This document shows, piece by piece, positions 47,989 to 58,724 of a stretch of DNA of 64,000 nt. The number at the start of each line of letters is the position of its first letter. Position 1 is the stretch's first letter. Under the pieces are notes generated by a model. The model ran no database searches. It was not told where the DNA came from and saw nothing but the letters and a program-made list of their open reading frames with translations. The stretch comes from Tretioscincus oriximinensis (taxonomy: Eukaryota > Chordata > Lepidosauria > Squamata > Gymnophthalmidae): assembly GCA_022410635.1 (NCBI GenBank), contig JAJVDF010000017.1, forward strand, positions 3,039,501 to 3,103,500. Reading direction: 5' to 3'. The position numbers were made by a program, and so were the translations under genes.

Positions 47989-48099
47989 GATAAGCCAGAC
48001 TTCCGAGATTCTGTAACGGTTTTATTGGAGTTTAATTTTTCTGAACCAGATACTGGCCCTATTCTTGACAGTGATCTGCCCAATTCAATATCTGAATAT
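47989..48099 (+). CDS. ITGA1: ITGA1 exon 18: thigh domain
   Basis: Acceptor TTTTAG, donor GTGAGT, phase 0. Encodes DKPDFRDSVTVLLEFNFSEP then DTGPILDSDLPNSISEY. Continues MLDK from exon 17. Confidence 0.96.
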
Positions 48100-48382
48100 G
48101 TGAGTCATAATAATTTTTTCAAGATGTGCATGAATGTTTTTAGATAAATGACCTAAAACTGCATTAGAAGTGTTTAAATTATAAATATGCTTTTTGTAAT
48201 TCTCTGTACCAATGGGGAATTGATAGATGAGTTCCTGTCAAAGTGCAGGTCTAAATGTTGACATGGACACTGGGTTGGAAGACCAACCTAACAATCCTTT
48301 CTCCACATTATAGACCAGTCTCCCGAGAGAATATGCTTCCAGATAAATTTATCCACAGTGAATGAGGTGTCTGAATACCTGT

Positions 48383-48524
48383 GGCAGGAGTCAGACACAT
48401 ACTTGTAATCCAATTTCAATTGTGAAGAACTGGATTAAAGCTGGAAAAATTGTTTTTCTTGGTTTAGTCCAGTTCTTTAGGACTGAATTCAAATTTACAT
48501 TACAGGTATGTGCCTGACTCTGGC
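48383..48524. repeat. Palindromic miniature repeat
   Basis: GGCAGGAGTCAGACACATAC ... GAAGAACTGGATTAAA pairs with TTTAGTCCAGTTCTTTAGG ... GTATGTGCCTGACTCTGGCC. The arms are about 60 bp, with a near relative at 39170-39330. Confidence 0.7.
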
Positions 48525-49744
48525 CTATGTTGCAAATATATTGCCATATAAAACTTCTAAGAGATCCAGCAATCCGGAGTAGTATATTAAGCAATTAAAG
48601 ATGCTGCTGCAATTGTCGCTTGCAGCAGGCATGAAGATAAGCACAGACTCATCTTTTATCTCTGCAGGAACAATCACAGACTTCTCTTTCATGTCTGCCA
48701 GGAGCTTCCAAAACAAGTATTCTTTATATGCTTCCAGTTATAGCTTAAAAACAATTATTTTCCCTGGGATATATTAGGAGTGCCACATATACCTTGACAA
48801 TCCCAATGTACTCCCAGGATAGAATACTGAAAAAGTTCAGTGTAGGCATGATGAAAAATCATCTCTAGGATTTCCATAATGCAAAAGTTATAAAGTTAAT
48901 GCAGTTTTCAGTTCTGCCCCTGCCCAAACCCTGCTTAAACTCCATCCCCACTCAAACCCTGCCCAACCCAACTATTGCAAAAATCACGGACGTTTACCCT
49001 TTTGGCCAAATGACACTGGAAAATTTCATCTTAAGGCAACCCTACAGATTAATTACCATGTCTATCACTTTCACCTGGAATCACTGCTCTCACAAAGCAT
49101 CTATACATACAAAAACTGCAAAGGTTTCAGGGCGGTTAACAACAAAAAGTCAACATATTAAATTAACCTATTAAAAAACAGTATCTGAGAGTAGGGAAGG
49201 GAGAACAGGTTTTTCAGCCTAAGGCCAAGTCAAAGAGCATTCAAGCATTTCCTGAATGCATACAAAGATGGTGATTCCTCAGGCACTTCCTAAATGCTAT
49301 TATTTTTGCAAAATGGTGGTTCTGCAAAAAATAAAAATTAAGAGCCCGGATGTATCCAAGGATTGCTTCCTGCCATTTGGAAGATCAAAACAAGGTCCTG
49401 TCATTTGCAGGATCAAAACAGGATCCCACAGTTTCTTCTTTTGCTTGATTAACAAAATCATGAAGCTGTTGTCATTCATGGAAGGTGAAAGGAACTGTTT
49501 TGAGAAACCCAATAGTACCGCTGGATTTTATGTAATTGTGTCACAATGGGAATGTGGCAGTTACATCTAGCATTGTTAGTGTAATGCCAAAAAATTATCT
49601 TTCCTACAATGAGACCAACATGACAACCAAAAGCCAAGCAGCAAATAGTTCCTTCTATACATCCAACAAAAATTGGAAAAGCACACATATGCATTTCAGT
49701 CATTTTTATCCTTTCAGCTCCTGATAAATAATATTGCCTTGCAG
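48525..49744. other. Rest of ITGA1 intron 18
   Basis: No recognised transposon. Reading frames at 48899-49570 show no known similarity. Confidence 0.5.
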
Positions 49745-49830
49745 ATCCCATTTACGAAAGATTGTGGAAGTAAGAAGAAATGCATTACTGATCTACAACT
49801 GATTGCCAATGCAAGTATAGGAGGGACCAG
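49745..49830 (+). CDS. ITGA1: ITGA1 exon 19: thigh to calf-1
   Basis: Acceptor TTGCAG, donor GTAAAC, phase 0 to 2. Encodes IPFTKDCGSKKKCITDLQLI then ANASIGGTR. The DCG...KC disulfide pair is kept. Confidence 0.93.
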
Positions 49831-50262
49831 GTAAACACAGATGAACTACTTGTGTATGGTGAGATCTTCGAGAGTGCAAAATAATGATGGTGATTATTAT
49901 GATGGGGAGATGTGATTGGATGTTATGGAAATGGGGATGGAAAACATTACCAGGTGCACATAGAGATCTGTAAATTGAAATAAAACATCTGTGGCTGAAG
50001 AAACTGACAATCATGCGAAGAGCTACTGGTGGCCTTGCTGCATTTCCAATAGAACTGGAGTAACATCTTACGCCTTTCCATTGATAGAACCAGGGTTCAA
50101 TCAGACAAACAATAATGTGTGCTCCCTTCATGCACTGAAACATGGTGGTATCCTAAAAGTATACATAATCAGAAGAACAGCAAATATCAAGCTCAAGTCC
50201 ATGTCTTCAAATCCAACGTGGCCTTTTCGTGATAAAGGGCACTGTGCAGTGTTTAACCAGTT

Positions 50263-50433
50263 TGTGTAGTGGTTAGAGTATTGGATTCTTATCTGGTAAT
50301 CTCTCTGTTTGATTCCACATTCCTCCAAGAAGCCAGCTGGGTGACCGTGGGACAATCACAGTTCTTTAGACTTCACACGGTTTCTATTATGGATAATGCT
50401 ACGTGTGGCACTCATGGAAAAAGTTACAAAAAA
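50263..50433 (+). mobile_element. Sauria-type SINE, 5' part, + strand
   Basis: GTTTGTGTAGTGGTTAGAGT, then TTTGATTCCACATTCCTCC, AAGCCAGCTGGGTGACCGTG and GGACAATCACAGTTCTTTAG. The 3' tail is replaced by a TTA microsatellite. Confidence 0.75.
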
Positions 50434-50458
50434 TTATTATTATTTATTTTTATTTTTA

Positions 50459-50520
<62 letters not shown>

Positions 50521-50521
50521 G
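50434..50521. repeat. (TTA)n microsatellite
   Basis: Uninterrupted ATT triplets, after a few TTTTA units, directly follow the SINE. Confidence 0.97.
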
Positions 50522-51233
50522 AAACCACAGTGATCAAAAACTGTCAAAGGGGAGCACTTTATTGCATGTCTGATTGACCCTCAGTATCCATCCACTATAA
50601 ACACACTCCTCAGAAGAGTCTGAATTCTGTATTGATACTACTTATTTCCTAGGTTATTGGGAAGAATTTAATTGTCAAAAATATCAAACCAATTATAAAC
50701 ATCTAAATAACTGTAGTCCATTATAATAATAGCCTCAAAGTCTCGCAATGTTTATTATTTTCCCACTATGGAAGGCCACATGAAGGCATTTTAGCGGATT
50801 GACACAGTAGCCCAAAATGAATTTAGAAAAAAAAAAGGAGCTAAGAGAAAACCTAGTCCAATTGAGCTTTTTACCAAGTGGATCACTTTACTTGCATGAA
50901 CTCATGTGGCAGATTCAGCCTGACTAACATAGTGGTAAAAATTCTCTGTGGGGATGCAGCTGTAGTAGGCCCTCCTCTACATGAAAATGTTTTCAAATCA
51001 GGTGCCTACCAGATGTGNAGAAAAGCTTTCATCAAACATAACCATTGGCTATGCTGGTTATGTTAAAGCTGCATCAACATTTAGCAAAATATTCATTAAA
51101 GATCTGTATTTCTTTGTTAACTTTTTCTTGTAATGTTAAACACTGTTAACTCAACAGAAGCTATATTCAAAGAGTTCATAATGCAGCAATTATTTGAATT
51201 TTTTATATTATTTTTCTCTGTTACATTTTTTAG

Positions 51234-51369
51234 TTTGTCACCATACATTGTCAAGATGAGCAATCTGAAATTCTTGGTGCATATGCATGTTCGGAATAAA
51301 AAGGACAGCGCTTATAATGCTCGCACATTTGTCCAGCATTCTCCAAACATTATTTATGTTGGGATTGAG
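51234..51369 (+). CDS. ITGA1: ITGA1 exon 20: calf-1
   Basis: Acceptor TTTTAG, donor GTACCT, phase 2 to 0. Encodes (S)LSPYIVKMSNLKFLVHMHV then RNKKDSAYNARTFVQHSPNI and IYVGIE. KDSAYN and HSPN are conserved. Confidence 0.95.
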
Positions 51370-52061
51370 GTACCTTCTTTGGGGTTTTTTTTTCACTTTG
51401 ATTTTGGAGATATAGAACAACCAGTAAAATTCTAAATTAAATGGACAGGGGAGGTCATACAAAAAATAAGGTAGTTAACTAGGTTCAGTCCCCAGATTGG
51501 AAAATGTACCGGTAGTTGTACAAAATCTGAGAATAGAAGGATCTAAATCTCTGATGTTTGCATNAGAATCAGTGCAAATCTGCTACACAGTATTATCTGG
51601 AGTCTGAACATACCAATATCCTACTATTAAAAGTTAGTTTCTCTGGGTTGAAGAGATAGGTAACTAATTGTCAAATTTTGTTGTGCTAGTTTCCCCAACA
51701 TTCCATATGGAGATTGAATTTAGTTAGTTACCACTGAACTATCATTTGGCTGAGAAGTTCCCAGAAGCGATTGATGGACCATAGTGTGAGACAGGATGCT
51801 GAATTGCATAGATTTATTCTTGTATTCTTCTAAAAGTTTAATAGATGTATGCAAGAAAAAAACATTAATTGTTTTTTAGTATTACTGCATCCTTTCCATT
51901 CCCATGAGATGTGCAGTAGTTGGAAGACAGTCTTCTATTAGATTGTCCATTGATAAAGCATGAATATAAAGAGATCACACGGGGAAAAATGAAACATAGT
52001 GGCGATTAAAAGTAGACTGCTCATTTTATTAAGAAAGTTCTATTTTTGTTGTTCTATCTAG
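51370..52061. other. ITGA1 intron 20
   Basis: Short AT-rich intron. A possible CR1 3' scrap lies near 51776-51835 (GTGTGAGACAGGATGCTGAA). Otherwise nothing. Confidence 0.5.
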
Positions 52062-52142
52062 AAAATACCAAAGGATAGCTGTGAATCTGCACATAATGTC
52101 ACTTGTAAAATAGGCTATCCTTTCTTATCACCTGGAGAAGAG
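52062..52142 (+). CDS. ITGA1: ITGA1 exon 21: calf-1
   Basis: Acceptor TATCTAG, donor GTAAGT, phase 0. Encodes KIPKDSCESAHNVTCKIGYP then FLSPGEE. The two cysteines are kept, with NVT as a glycosylation-type site. Confidence 0.95.
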
Positions 52143-53852
52143 GTAAGTTGTCTAACCTATATTTATATCTATCAGAACAGAACCAAACTATTTAATCTTT
52201 TTCACATAATCGTATGGTTCCTTGAAATATTACAATCTTTGTTGAGGAGTTTCATGCTTAACTGCAGTCATAATGTTTATGCTTATGTTATGGTTAGCTC
52301 TAAGGCAAGGAATTACCATTACTTGGAAAGAATTGCATGGAACAGGCTTGGGTGTCATGGATAGCCTTTACAATTTGAAAATACCCCTAGAACCCAGAGT
52401 TTGTTTTGCTACTTGCTGCTTAATAAAAATATCTATTTCAGTCCATTTCAGAGGCATCTCTTGAGGACACAGGAAGTATCTGTGCAGCAGCGTTAATAAA
52501 TAGTGTGTGATGTTTGTCTTGGCTATTACTTTAAAGGTCTTCCTGTGCCAGAAGTGGAATTTAGTGAATTCTAGTAGCATGCGAGAGTGCATGGGAATAT
52601 ATAAACAATTGTATCCATAGTAGTAAGAGTATCTATAGACAGCCTTCTGTTACCAGTGAACTTAGTTATTGTTTAATCCTTATGTTTTAAAGGAGCTCAT
52701 TGCAGAAATATGAAATTTATATTTTCGACCTACATTTAGGTCAACAAAATCTGCCACCACCCAGTTCTTATGTTCTTGAATAGCCTGATATCTCTCATAA
52801 GTCAATATTTAACACAGGATCTGTTGTGTTACAGCTTCCTCTGGGAAATAAAGATCTTGTTTCAGAGGCGTGCAGTTTATATTTTCCCTGTGCATTTCAT
52901 GAGAATGAAACTATCCAAATAGCTTAAAAAAAATCCTGGGGAAGAAAACTNTATAGTCAGCATAAATGGTTAAAATAAAACATCAATTCCTGAATTTAAC
53001 TTTACTTACTTTGACAAATATTTTTAACTTTGGGCCCTTTATGCACTTACCATGCTAATATGTATTAACAAATCTGAACTTGCTTGATCCAGGTTAGCTG
53101 TAGCAAAGTGAGCATCTGCATGGAGAGTGCTGGGCAGCATTAGAATCAGATTGACATGTGCTGTATCCTAGACTTCAATAAAAATGCTTAATATATAAAA
53201 AAAACATTGTGTGCTTTAACGAAAAGTCCATACCTGCCCTTGCAGTTATGCCCATGCTCACTCAGATCCAGTTTACATGTAGATGCATCACGGCTTAATC
53301 TGCAACAGACAGCACTGATATTGATGTCGTATTGCTTAAGCAATGTTTGCAGATTAGGGATTAGAAACTCTTACTATAGATCTAATTCAGATTACCACTA
53401 GACGTGAGCTCCTTAGGGGTGCTACTGCGATGAACTAAGAAAATAGCAGAGATAATTATCACCCAATGATTTAAAAGAAAATGTTTTGGAATCAAATTTG
53501 AGACTTAAAACTTTTTAACTTGATCAAGGCTAAATATCCCTAGAGCACTAAATAAGGAAAGAAATTTTAAATTTCCATCTGTAGAATAATAATGAAATTT
53601 ACCAATATGCACATCTAAGATACACAAATGCACTCAGTGCCACTATTGGTCAAAACCATAGAAAACAGTGAAATTTTGCTTTTTTGTTATTTCATTATTT
53701 TAATTCATATTTATTTTGCATTATAAAAACTATCGTATTTGTAAAAAGAAATATTTGTAAACTTATCTGTAATAGCATTTTTATTGTATATGTGCTTTGT
53801 TTCAATTCATACTTCTTTGGATGCATTAATAATTATTTAAAATTTCCTTTAG
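52143..53852. other. ITGA1 intron 21
   Basis: AT-rich. 53030-53420 contains partly self-complementary words (CCTTTATGCACTTACC, GATCCAGGTTAGCTG, AGATCCAGTTTACATG) that may be an old palindromic element, too decayed to delimit. No exon or RNA gene. Confidence 0.45.
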
Positions 53853-53929
53853 ATTTTCTTTGACATATCATTCCAGTTCAATGTATCTTCACTTCTGGAA
53901 AGTACTACAATTGATTTCTTTGTAACAAG
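53853..53929 (+). CDS. ITGA1: ITGA1 exon 22: calf-1
   Basis: Acceptor CTTTAG, donor GTTAGT, phase 0 to 2. Encodes IFFDISFQFNVSSLLESTTI then DFFVTR. Confidence 0.93.
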
Positions 53930-54367
53930 GTTAGTTTTTCCACCCTTTGCCCTCAGCATATTATACAGCTGTGTTGATATAAACTGTTTCCTCCCAAAAT
54001 AGGCACTAAATATTTGTAACAAATTTGCTTAGAAATGGACATATTTAGAATTACCAAAGAAATCTGGACAAGATTTTTGCAGCTTTAATGACTGTGGGAA
54101 AGAGGTATTTTCTGCAGGTGGAGATTCTTCTTGATACTCAATCTTCAGCAACATCTGGTAAAAAGTCCTTATGTGGGGACAGGGCTTCTCCAGTCCCATC
54201 ATAGGAGATATGCTGATCTGATATTGTTCTGTTTGCTAGGCATAGAAACTTCATTTGAGGTCAAAATTGGCAAGTGAATGTGCTTCTATTTTCTTAAGTT
54301 TTAGCAGTACACACATAATACTTATGCAGTGGATACATTTTTCTTTTTAACATCTTATTTAATGTTC

Positions 54368-54379
54368 TTTTTTTCCAGT
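54368..54379 (+). promoter_or_regulatory. ITGA1: Duplicate (decoy) copy of the exon 23 3' splice site
   Basis: TTTTTTTCCAGT here is identical to 54694-54705, the real acceptor of exon 23 plus its first base. The duplication flanks the fold-back element. Splicing to this copy would read S S T L R L T then TGA at 54398-54400, so it would truncate the protein. Confidence 0.8.
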
Positions 54380-54693
54380 AGCACTTTGAGACTAACTTGA
54401 GAAAAGTGGTTGGCATAAGCTTTCGTAGACAGGTCTACTTCTTCAGATGCTGAGGGACTAATGCCAGGGTCAGGTATTTATAGGGAAATGTGTATGGGAG
54501 AAGACAAAGCATATGTCTTCTCCCATACACATTTCCCTATAAATACCTGACCCTGGCATTAGTCCCTCAGCATCTGAAGAAGTAGACCTGTCTACGAAAG
54601 CTTATGCCAACCACTTTTCTCAAGTTAGTCTCAAAGTGCTGCTAGCCCCTTTGCTGGACTTTCTGCTAGACTAACACGGCTATTTCTCTGAAA
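54380..54693 (+). mobile_element. Palindromic fold-back element abutting the exon 23 acceptor
   Basis: About 128-bp arms (54377-54506 against 54514-54643, counting a few flanking bases) are nearly perfect reverse complements around a 7-nt loop. The right side then has the constant end TTTGCTGGACTTTCTGCTAG ... GGCTATTTCTCTGAAA. The 12-bp duplication TTTTTTTCCAGT flanks it. It carries the branch-point-like GACTAAC at 54669-54675, 30 bp before the used AG. Confidence 0.9.
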
Positions 54694-54704
54694 TTTTTTT
54701 CCAG

Positions 54705-54794
54705 TGACAGTGATGAACCTGATGAGACCCTTGCAGACAACAAGGGGAATATTCTAATTCCAGTAAAATATGAAAGTGGATTAATATTCAAAAG
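54705..54794 (+). CDS. ITGA1: ITGA1 exon 23: calf-1 to calf-2
   Basis: Acceptor TTTTTTTCCAG at 54694-54704, immediately after a fold-back insertion. Donor GTAACA, phase 2 in and 2 out. Encodes SDSDEPDETLADNKGNILIP then VKYESGLIFK(R). IPVKYE is conserved. Confidence 0.95.
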
Positions 54795-54895
54795 GTAACA
54801 CTATTTCCCTTCCAGTTTCCCAATATTTACTTTATCTCCTAAATCAGACTGGTAATTTTTTAATCTTCCTAATCTGATAAAAGATCAAAGAGATA

Positions 54896-54952
54896 ATAAT
54901 AATAATAGTAGTAGTAATAGTAGTAGTAATAGTAGTAGTAATAGTAGTAGTA

Positions 54953-55049
<97 letters not shown>
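54896..55049. repeat. (AAT)n/(AGT)n microsatellite
   Basis: Triplet repeat of AATAAT with AGTAGT interruptions. It is the counterpart of the intron 10 microsatellite on the opposite strand. Confidence 0.97.
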
Positions 55050-55051
<2 letters not shown>

Positions 55052-55356
55052 GATTGTCCCAAGGTCACCCTGTGGAATTTTTTAAAAAAATCATGCTACT
55101 TTTAAAAATTCAAAGTGTCAAATGATTTGGGACCCAAATATCCAAAGAAATGCCTTTTCCAAAACTGACCTGATTGTACCACCACTCTCAATAGCAAAAA
55201 AGGTAGGAACTCAGGATAGGGCCTTCTATGCTTTGGCCCTACACAATTTTTCCCTTGGAAAACATCAGACATATTTCCTATATATATTTTAAAAACAACT
55301 TATTCTGGCCTTTGGCAGAATAAACAGCTTTTCCTCCACATTTTCAGGCACTTATC
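55050..55356 (-). repeat. Inverted copy of the 36238-36537 segment
   Basis: Read on the minus strand it follows 36238-36537 almost base for base, including GGCCAGAATAAGTTGTTTTT, GGAAATATGTCTGATGTTTT and AGAAGGCCCTATCCTGAG. It lies between a CR1 3' end and a microsatellite, as there. Confidence 0.88.
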
Positions 55357-55845
55357 TTAAGAACATAAGAATATAAGAAGAGTCATACTGGATCACGCCA
55401 CAGCCCATTTGTCCAGCATTCTGTCCCACACAGAGGCCCACCAGATGCACCTGGGCAGTCTGAACAGAGTAAAGCAAAATATGCACCTGTTCATTACTCC
55501 TTGCAAATGGTATTTCAGGAGTCCTGCCTGTTGCTCCATCCAGGCATCCATCCTAGTAACCATTTATACCCTTGGTATCCATAAACCTGTCTAGTCCTGT
55601 CTTGAAGCCATCCAAGCTGTTANCTACCACCACCTCTTCAGGAAGTAAATTCCACAGGTCGATGACCCTCTGGGTGAAAAAATACTTTCCTTTGCCAGTT
55701 CTCACTTTTCTACCCATCAGTTTTAAGGAGTGCTAGTCCTAGTGTTGTGTGATAGAGGAAACATTTTTTCTCTATTCACCCTGTCCATCCCATGCATGAT
55801 TTTGTACACTTCAATCAGATCACCTCTCAAACGTTGCCTTTTGAG
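55357..55845 (-). mobile_element. CR1 LINE 3' end, reverse strand
   Basis: + strand AAGAACATAAGAATATAAGA, AGAGTCATACTGGATCACG, then TGCCTGTTGCTCCATCCAGG, ACCACCACCTCTTCAGGAAG and TTTGTACACTTCAATCAGAT are the mirror of the CR1 3' region. Collinear with 59572-60075. Confidence 0.85.
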
Positions 55846-55880
55846 GAGGAGGGTGAGGGTGAGGATGAGGATGAGGATGA
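55846..55880. repeat. (GAGGAT)n-like short repeat
   Basis: GAGGGTGAGGGTGAGGATGAGGATGAGGATG-type hexamers lie between the CR1 and SINE fragments. Confidence 0.85.
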
Positions 55881-56105
55881 TGCCCCTTTCATCAAAGGGC
55901 AGTATACATAGCTTTAGTTGTTTTCTCCACAACAGACATCCTGTGAAGTATGTAGGGCTGAGAGAGTTCTAAAGAACTGTAACTGGCTTTTGATTCCCTA
56001 GTTGGCTTCATGGAGTAATTTGGAATTGAACTGGGTGACTACCAAGTAAGAGTCCAGCACTTTAACCATTGCACTTGTCCACTGTCCGAGAAACTCAATT
56101 TTTGT
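55881..56105 (-). mobile_element. Sauria-type SINE, reverse strand
   Basis: + strand TTTCTCCACAACAGACATCC, AGTTCTAAAGAACTGTAACT, then CCAAGTAAGAGTCCAGCACT and TTTAACCATTGCACTTGTCC mirror the 40261-40520 SINE. Confidence 0.7.
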
Positions 56106-56831
56106 GGATGGCAGCCTTTGCCAGCAGATGATTAGGATCCATAATCTGAATTCAGATGTAGAGCAACTACACAATGCTAAAGGTGCATGCCTCTTGCAGC
56201 TACTCTTAGGGGGTTATTAATCTGTCCTACAAGCAAACTTGTCGTTGTTAAGATAGTATATTTGCTAGCATCAATAGACATGTAGTGCAGATTCATGTGT
56301 TCAACCGGTAATGTGCGTTAGGGAGCTGTTGCAACATATCTAATGCCTTGCAACGCTATTCTCATTCAAATAATGTGGAATAGTGAACATGCTAAAATAG
56401 ATCACTAAGCCTGTGCGAAAAGGGCCTTAACTCATTGCAGGGGATATCAAATACAGCCAACATTGCAGGGTTATTATGAAGTGTTTTGACTTGACAAGGA
56501 AAGCAGATAAAGAAGGTGAGTTAAGAGAGGGCATTCCATTAAGCAGTTCGCAGTATTTCATTTATAAATGTATAAGCAGAGCAGTCCTGGGACATCCAGG
56601 ACAGAGAATGAATAAAGAGGTTATGGATTAAATAAGTGTAATATTCAGACTAGATTCTGGCTGACCATTCCCTGCAAAAATATAAAGCTTCAATATAGCT
56701 TTCCCCTGTGAAAACGGCAAAGGAATTCTAGTGGTAAATATTCTCCTTGCCTTATGAGAGTGTTTTAAGGATTACTAAGAATGTATGTCAGAGGTTCTGA
56801 AACACTAATTTTTATAATATTGACTTTTAAG
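56106..56831. other. Rest of ITGA1 intron 23
   Basis: No clear element. CCTGTGCGAAAAGGGCCTTA near 56410 resembles the end of the palindromic repeat at 31040. Confidence 0.45.
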
Positions 56832-56934
56832 AGATCCCAGCTTGTATCTCATCGATATTGCTAAAAATGATACAATTCCTGCACTTATAAATTCCACGGA
56901 GAGCATTGGAGATGAAATTGACATAAATTACGTG
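56832..56934 (+). CDS. ITGA1: ITGA1 exon 24: calf-2
   Basis: Acceptor CTTTTAAG (a third AAG), fixed by frame: AG from exon 23 plus A gives Arg. Donor GTAAGG. Encodes (R)DPSLYLIDIAKNDTIPAL then INSTESIGDEIDINYV. INSTE and I(G/N)x(E/D)I match human ITGA1. Confidence 0.93.
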
Positions 56935-58388
56935 GTAAGGAAAAAATGCAATTTTTTTCTGGTTTCTTATTGGGAAAAATATAATACCTCTGTAATACCA
57001 GGGTGTTATTATTTTTTCATTGAGTTTATTTTTCTAATAAACCTCCAGAAAGTACTCTGCTTTATCATTTTTCCTAATTATAATGATGATAAAGTTAATG
57101 CTACTAAGTTTCCAAAGGCTTTGTACAACTTGAGATAAGTAAATTGTCTAAGAAAATTGTATGAAACAGGTTGAATGCCTTGTTTTAGGCCAGCCAAGCA
57201 AAGTTCCTATACATACATCACACCACAGTCATTAGCTACCCTCCATAAGTTCAGTTGTTGTTTAGAGGTCATTTATTTTGTTTTCTGTGGTAGAAGAAAC
57301 ACTTGGTGGCTAATGGAATCAGTAGTCTAAAACCATTATACCAGTGGTTCCCTTTTGTATTACTGCCTAGTTCTTGATGGCAGTCTTCAGCAGTAAATCT
57401 TGCCATCATGACTTTCTTCTCCTTGCTTCTGCCACTTTTTTGTCAAAGTAGAATTGGAAGCTGGGATGGAGGGAGGATTGGGGATAAGGAATGTATGTGG
57501 ATGGTATCCGCTGATTTTGAGTAAAACTATCATTTTAGATTTTACAGAACTTTGAAATTCCTCTGTGAAATGTAAAAGTGGACTGTCACAAACAAAAATA
57601 TTGCTCAAAGTGGGTTGTGTCTCATAAAGTACCATTTTATGAGTATCACTGCTTTAGAGGGTGATTTCAGACAAAGCTCTATGGTCCAGTATGCCCCTAC
57701 CCAGAGCTCCAGAAATATTTGTTCCTGGTCTTTGGATCATTCAAATCTCCTGACACTGTGGAGTGCCAATGAAATTGGTTGTTAAATCTGGAACAGACCA
57801 TACATACTGAGAAACCCAAAGCAAACTCAAACTGGCTTCATTACAGCTCTAGTATATTAACACAACTAAGGAGTGTTTGAGTCTAAACTAGGCGCTCTCA
57901 AGAAGAGGTGTTAAAGCAAACAGGTAGGGAAGAAACACAAGCTACTGAGTACAGAAACAAAAGTGAATGTAAGTAAGTTTAGAGCAGTTGCCAGTTACGA
58001 GCCTCTAAAGAGCTTTTAGCTTATTTATAGGAACCAGCTGGAGATCAAGTAGATCTGTTGAGAACAACTGTTCTCATTAACTTCTTCTGAGCTTGTTTCT
58101 CTTTCCTGTGGGTAGCCAAATCCTGAATCTCTACCTGTTCCTCTTCTTCCTCATCTCTGCACTTGGAACAAAGCCCTGCCTGTGACTCAATGATCTCTGC
58201 AAAGCTCTCNATACTCAGGCTCAGTAGGGTCCTCCACACTGGATGCGGAAGAGGGCAGGACATAGAGCAAATTGCGTTTTCTTAGATACTGGCCGTAAAT
58301 AAAACAACCAAAGGTTTGGTGGATTGAACAAAGAATCTTACAAAACTATAAAGCAAAATTGTGCATGCTAATTTTGTGTTTCTCGTAG
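56935..58388. other. ITGA1 intron 24
   Basis: No recognised element. A reverse-strand open frame at 58045-58263 with a Glu-rich run has no identifiable similarity. Confidence 0.5.
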
Positions 58389-58502
58389 ATTGAAAATGCA
58401 GAACATTTTCCAATGCCCCACCTCTCCCTACAAATCTTTTTTCCTCATATGATTTTGGAAGAAAACCGTCTTCTTTACCTCACTGCATTTTCTTTCTCAG
58501 AG
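58389..58502 (+). CDS. ITGA1: ITGA1 exon 25: calf-2
   Basis: Acceptor CTCGTAG, donor GTATGT, phase 0. Encodes IENAEHFPMPHLSLQIFFPH then MILEENRLLYLTAFSFSE. FPMP...L is the conserved core. Confidence 0.93.
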
Positions 58503-58724
58503 GTATGTCTGTTGTGTATAAACATAAAATTGTCATAGATTTAAACTTATGCTTTATAATGGTGTGGATCTTGGGGGCAGAGAAAGGGACAAGTCAATCT
58601 CTGTAAATGTTTAGTAATGGGACAGAATAACATGGATTGGAATAATACCGCCAACACTGTTTCAACTCATGTATATTTATTAACGTATTTTTATTCATTT
58701 GTGTATTTTTTTTCTTCATAACAG

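Noticed and set aside
54844..55068. Poly-Ile open frame on the reverse strand
   Set aside because: Microsatellite translation.
58045..58263. Reverse-strand frame with a Glu-rich run
   Set aside because: No recognisable family, no splice or promoter support, and it contains an N.
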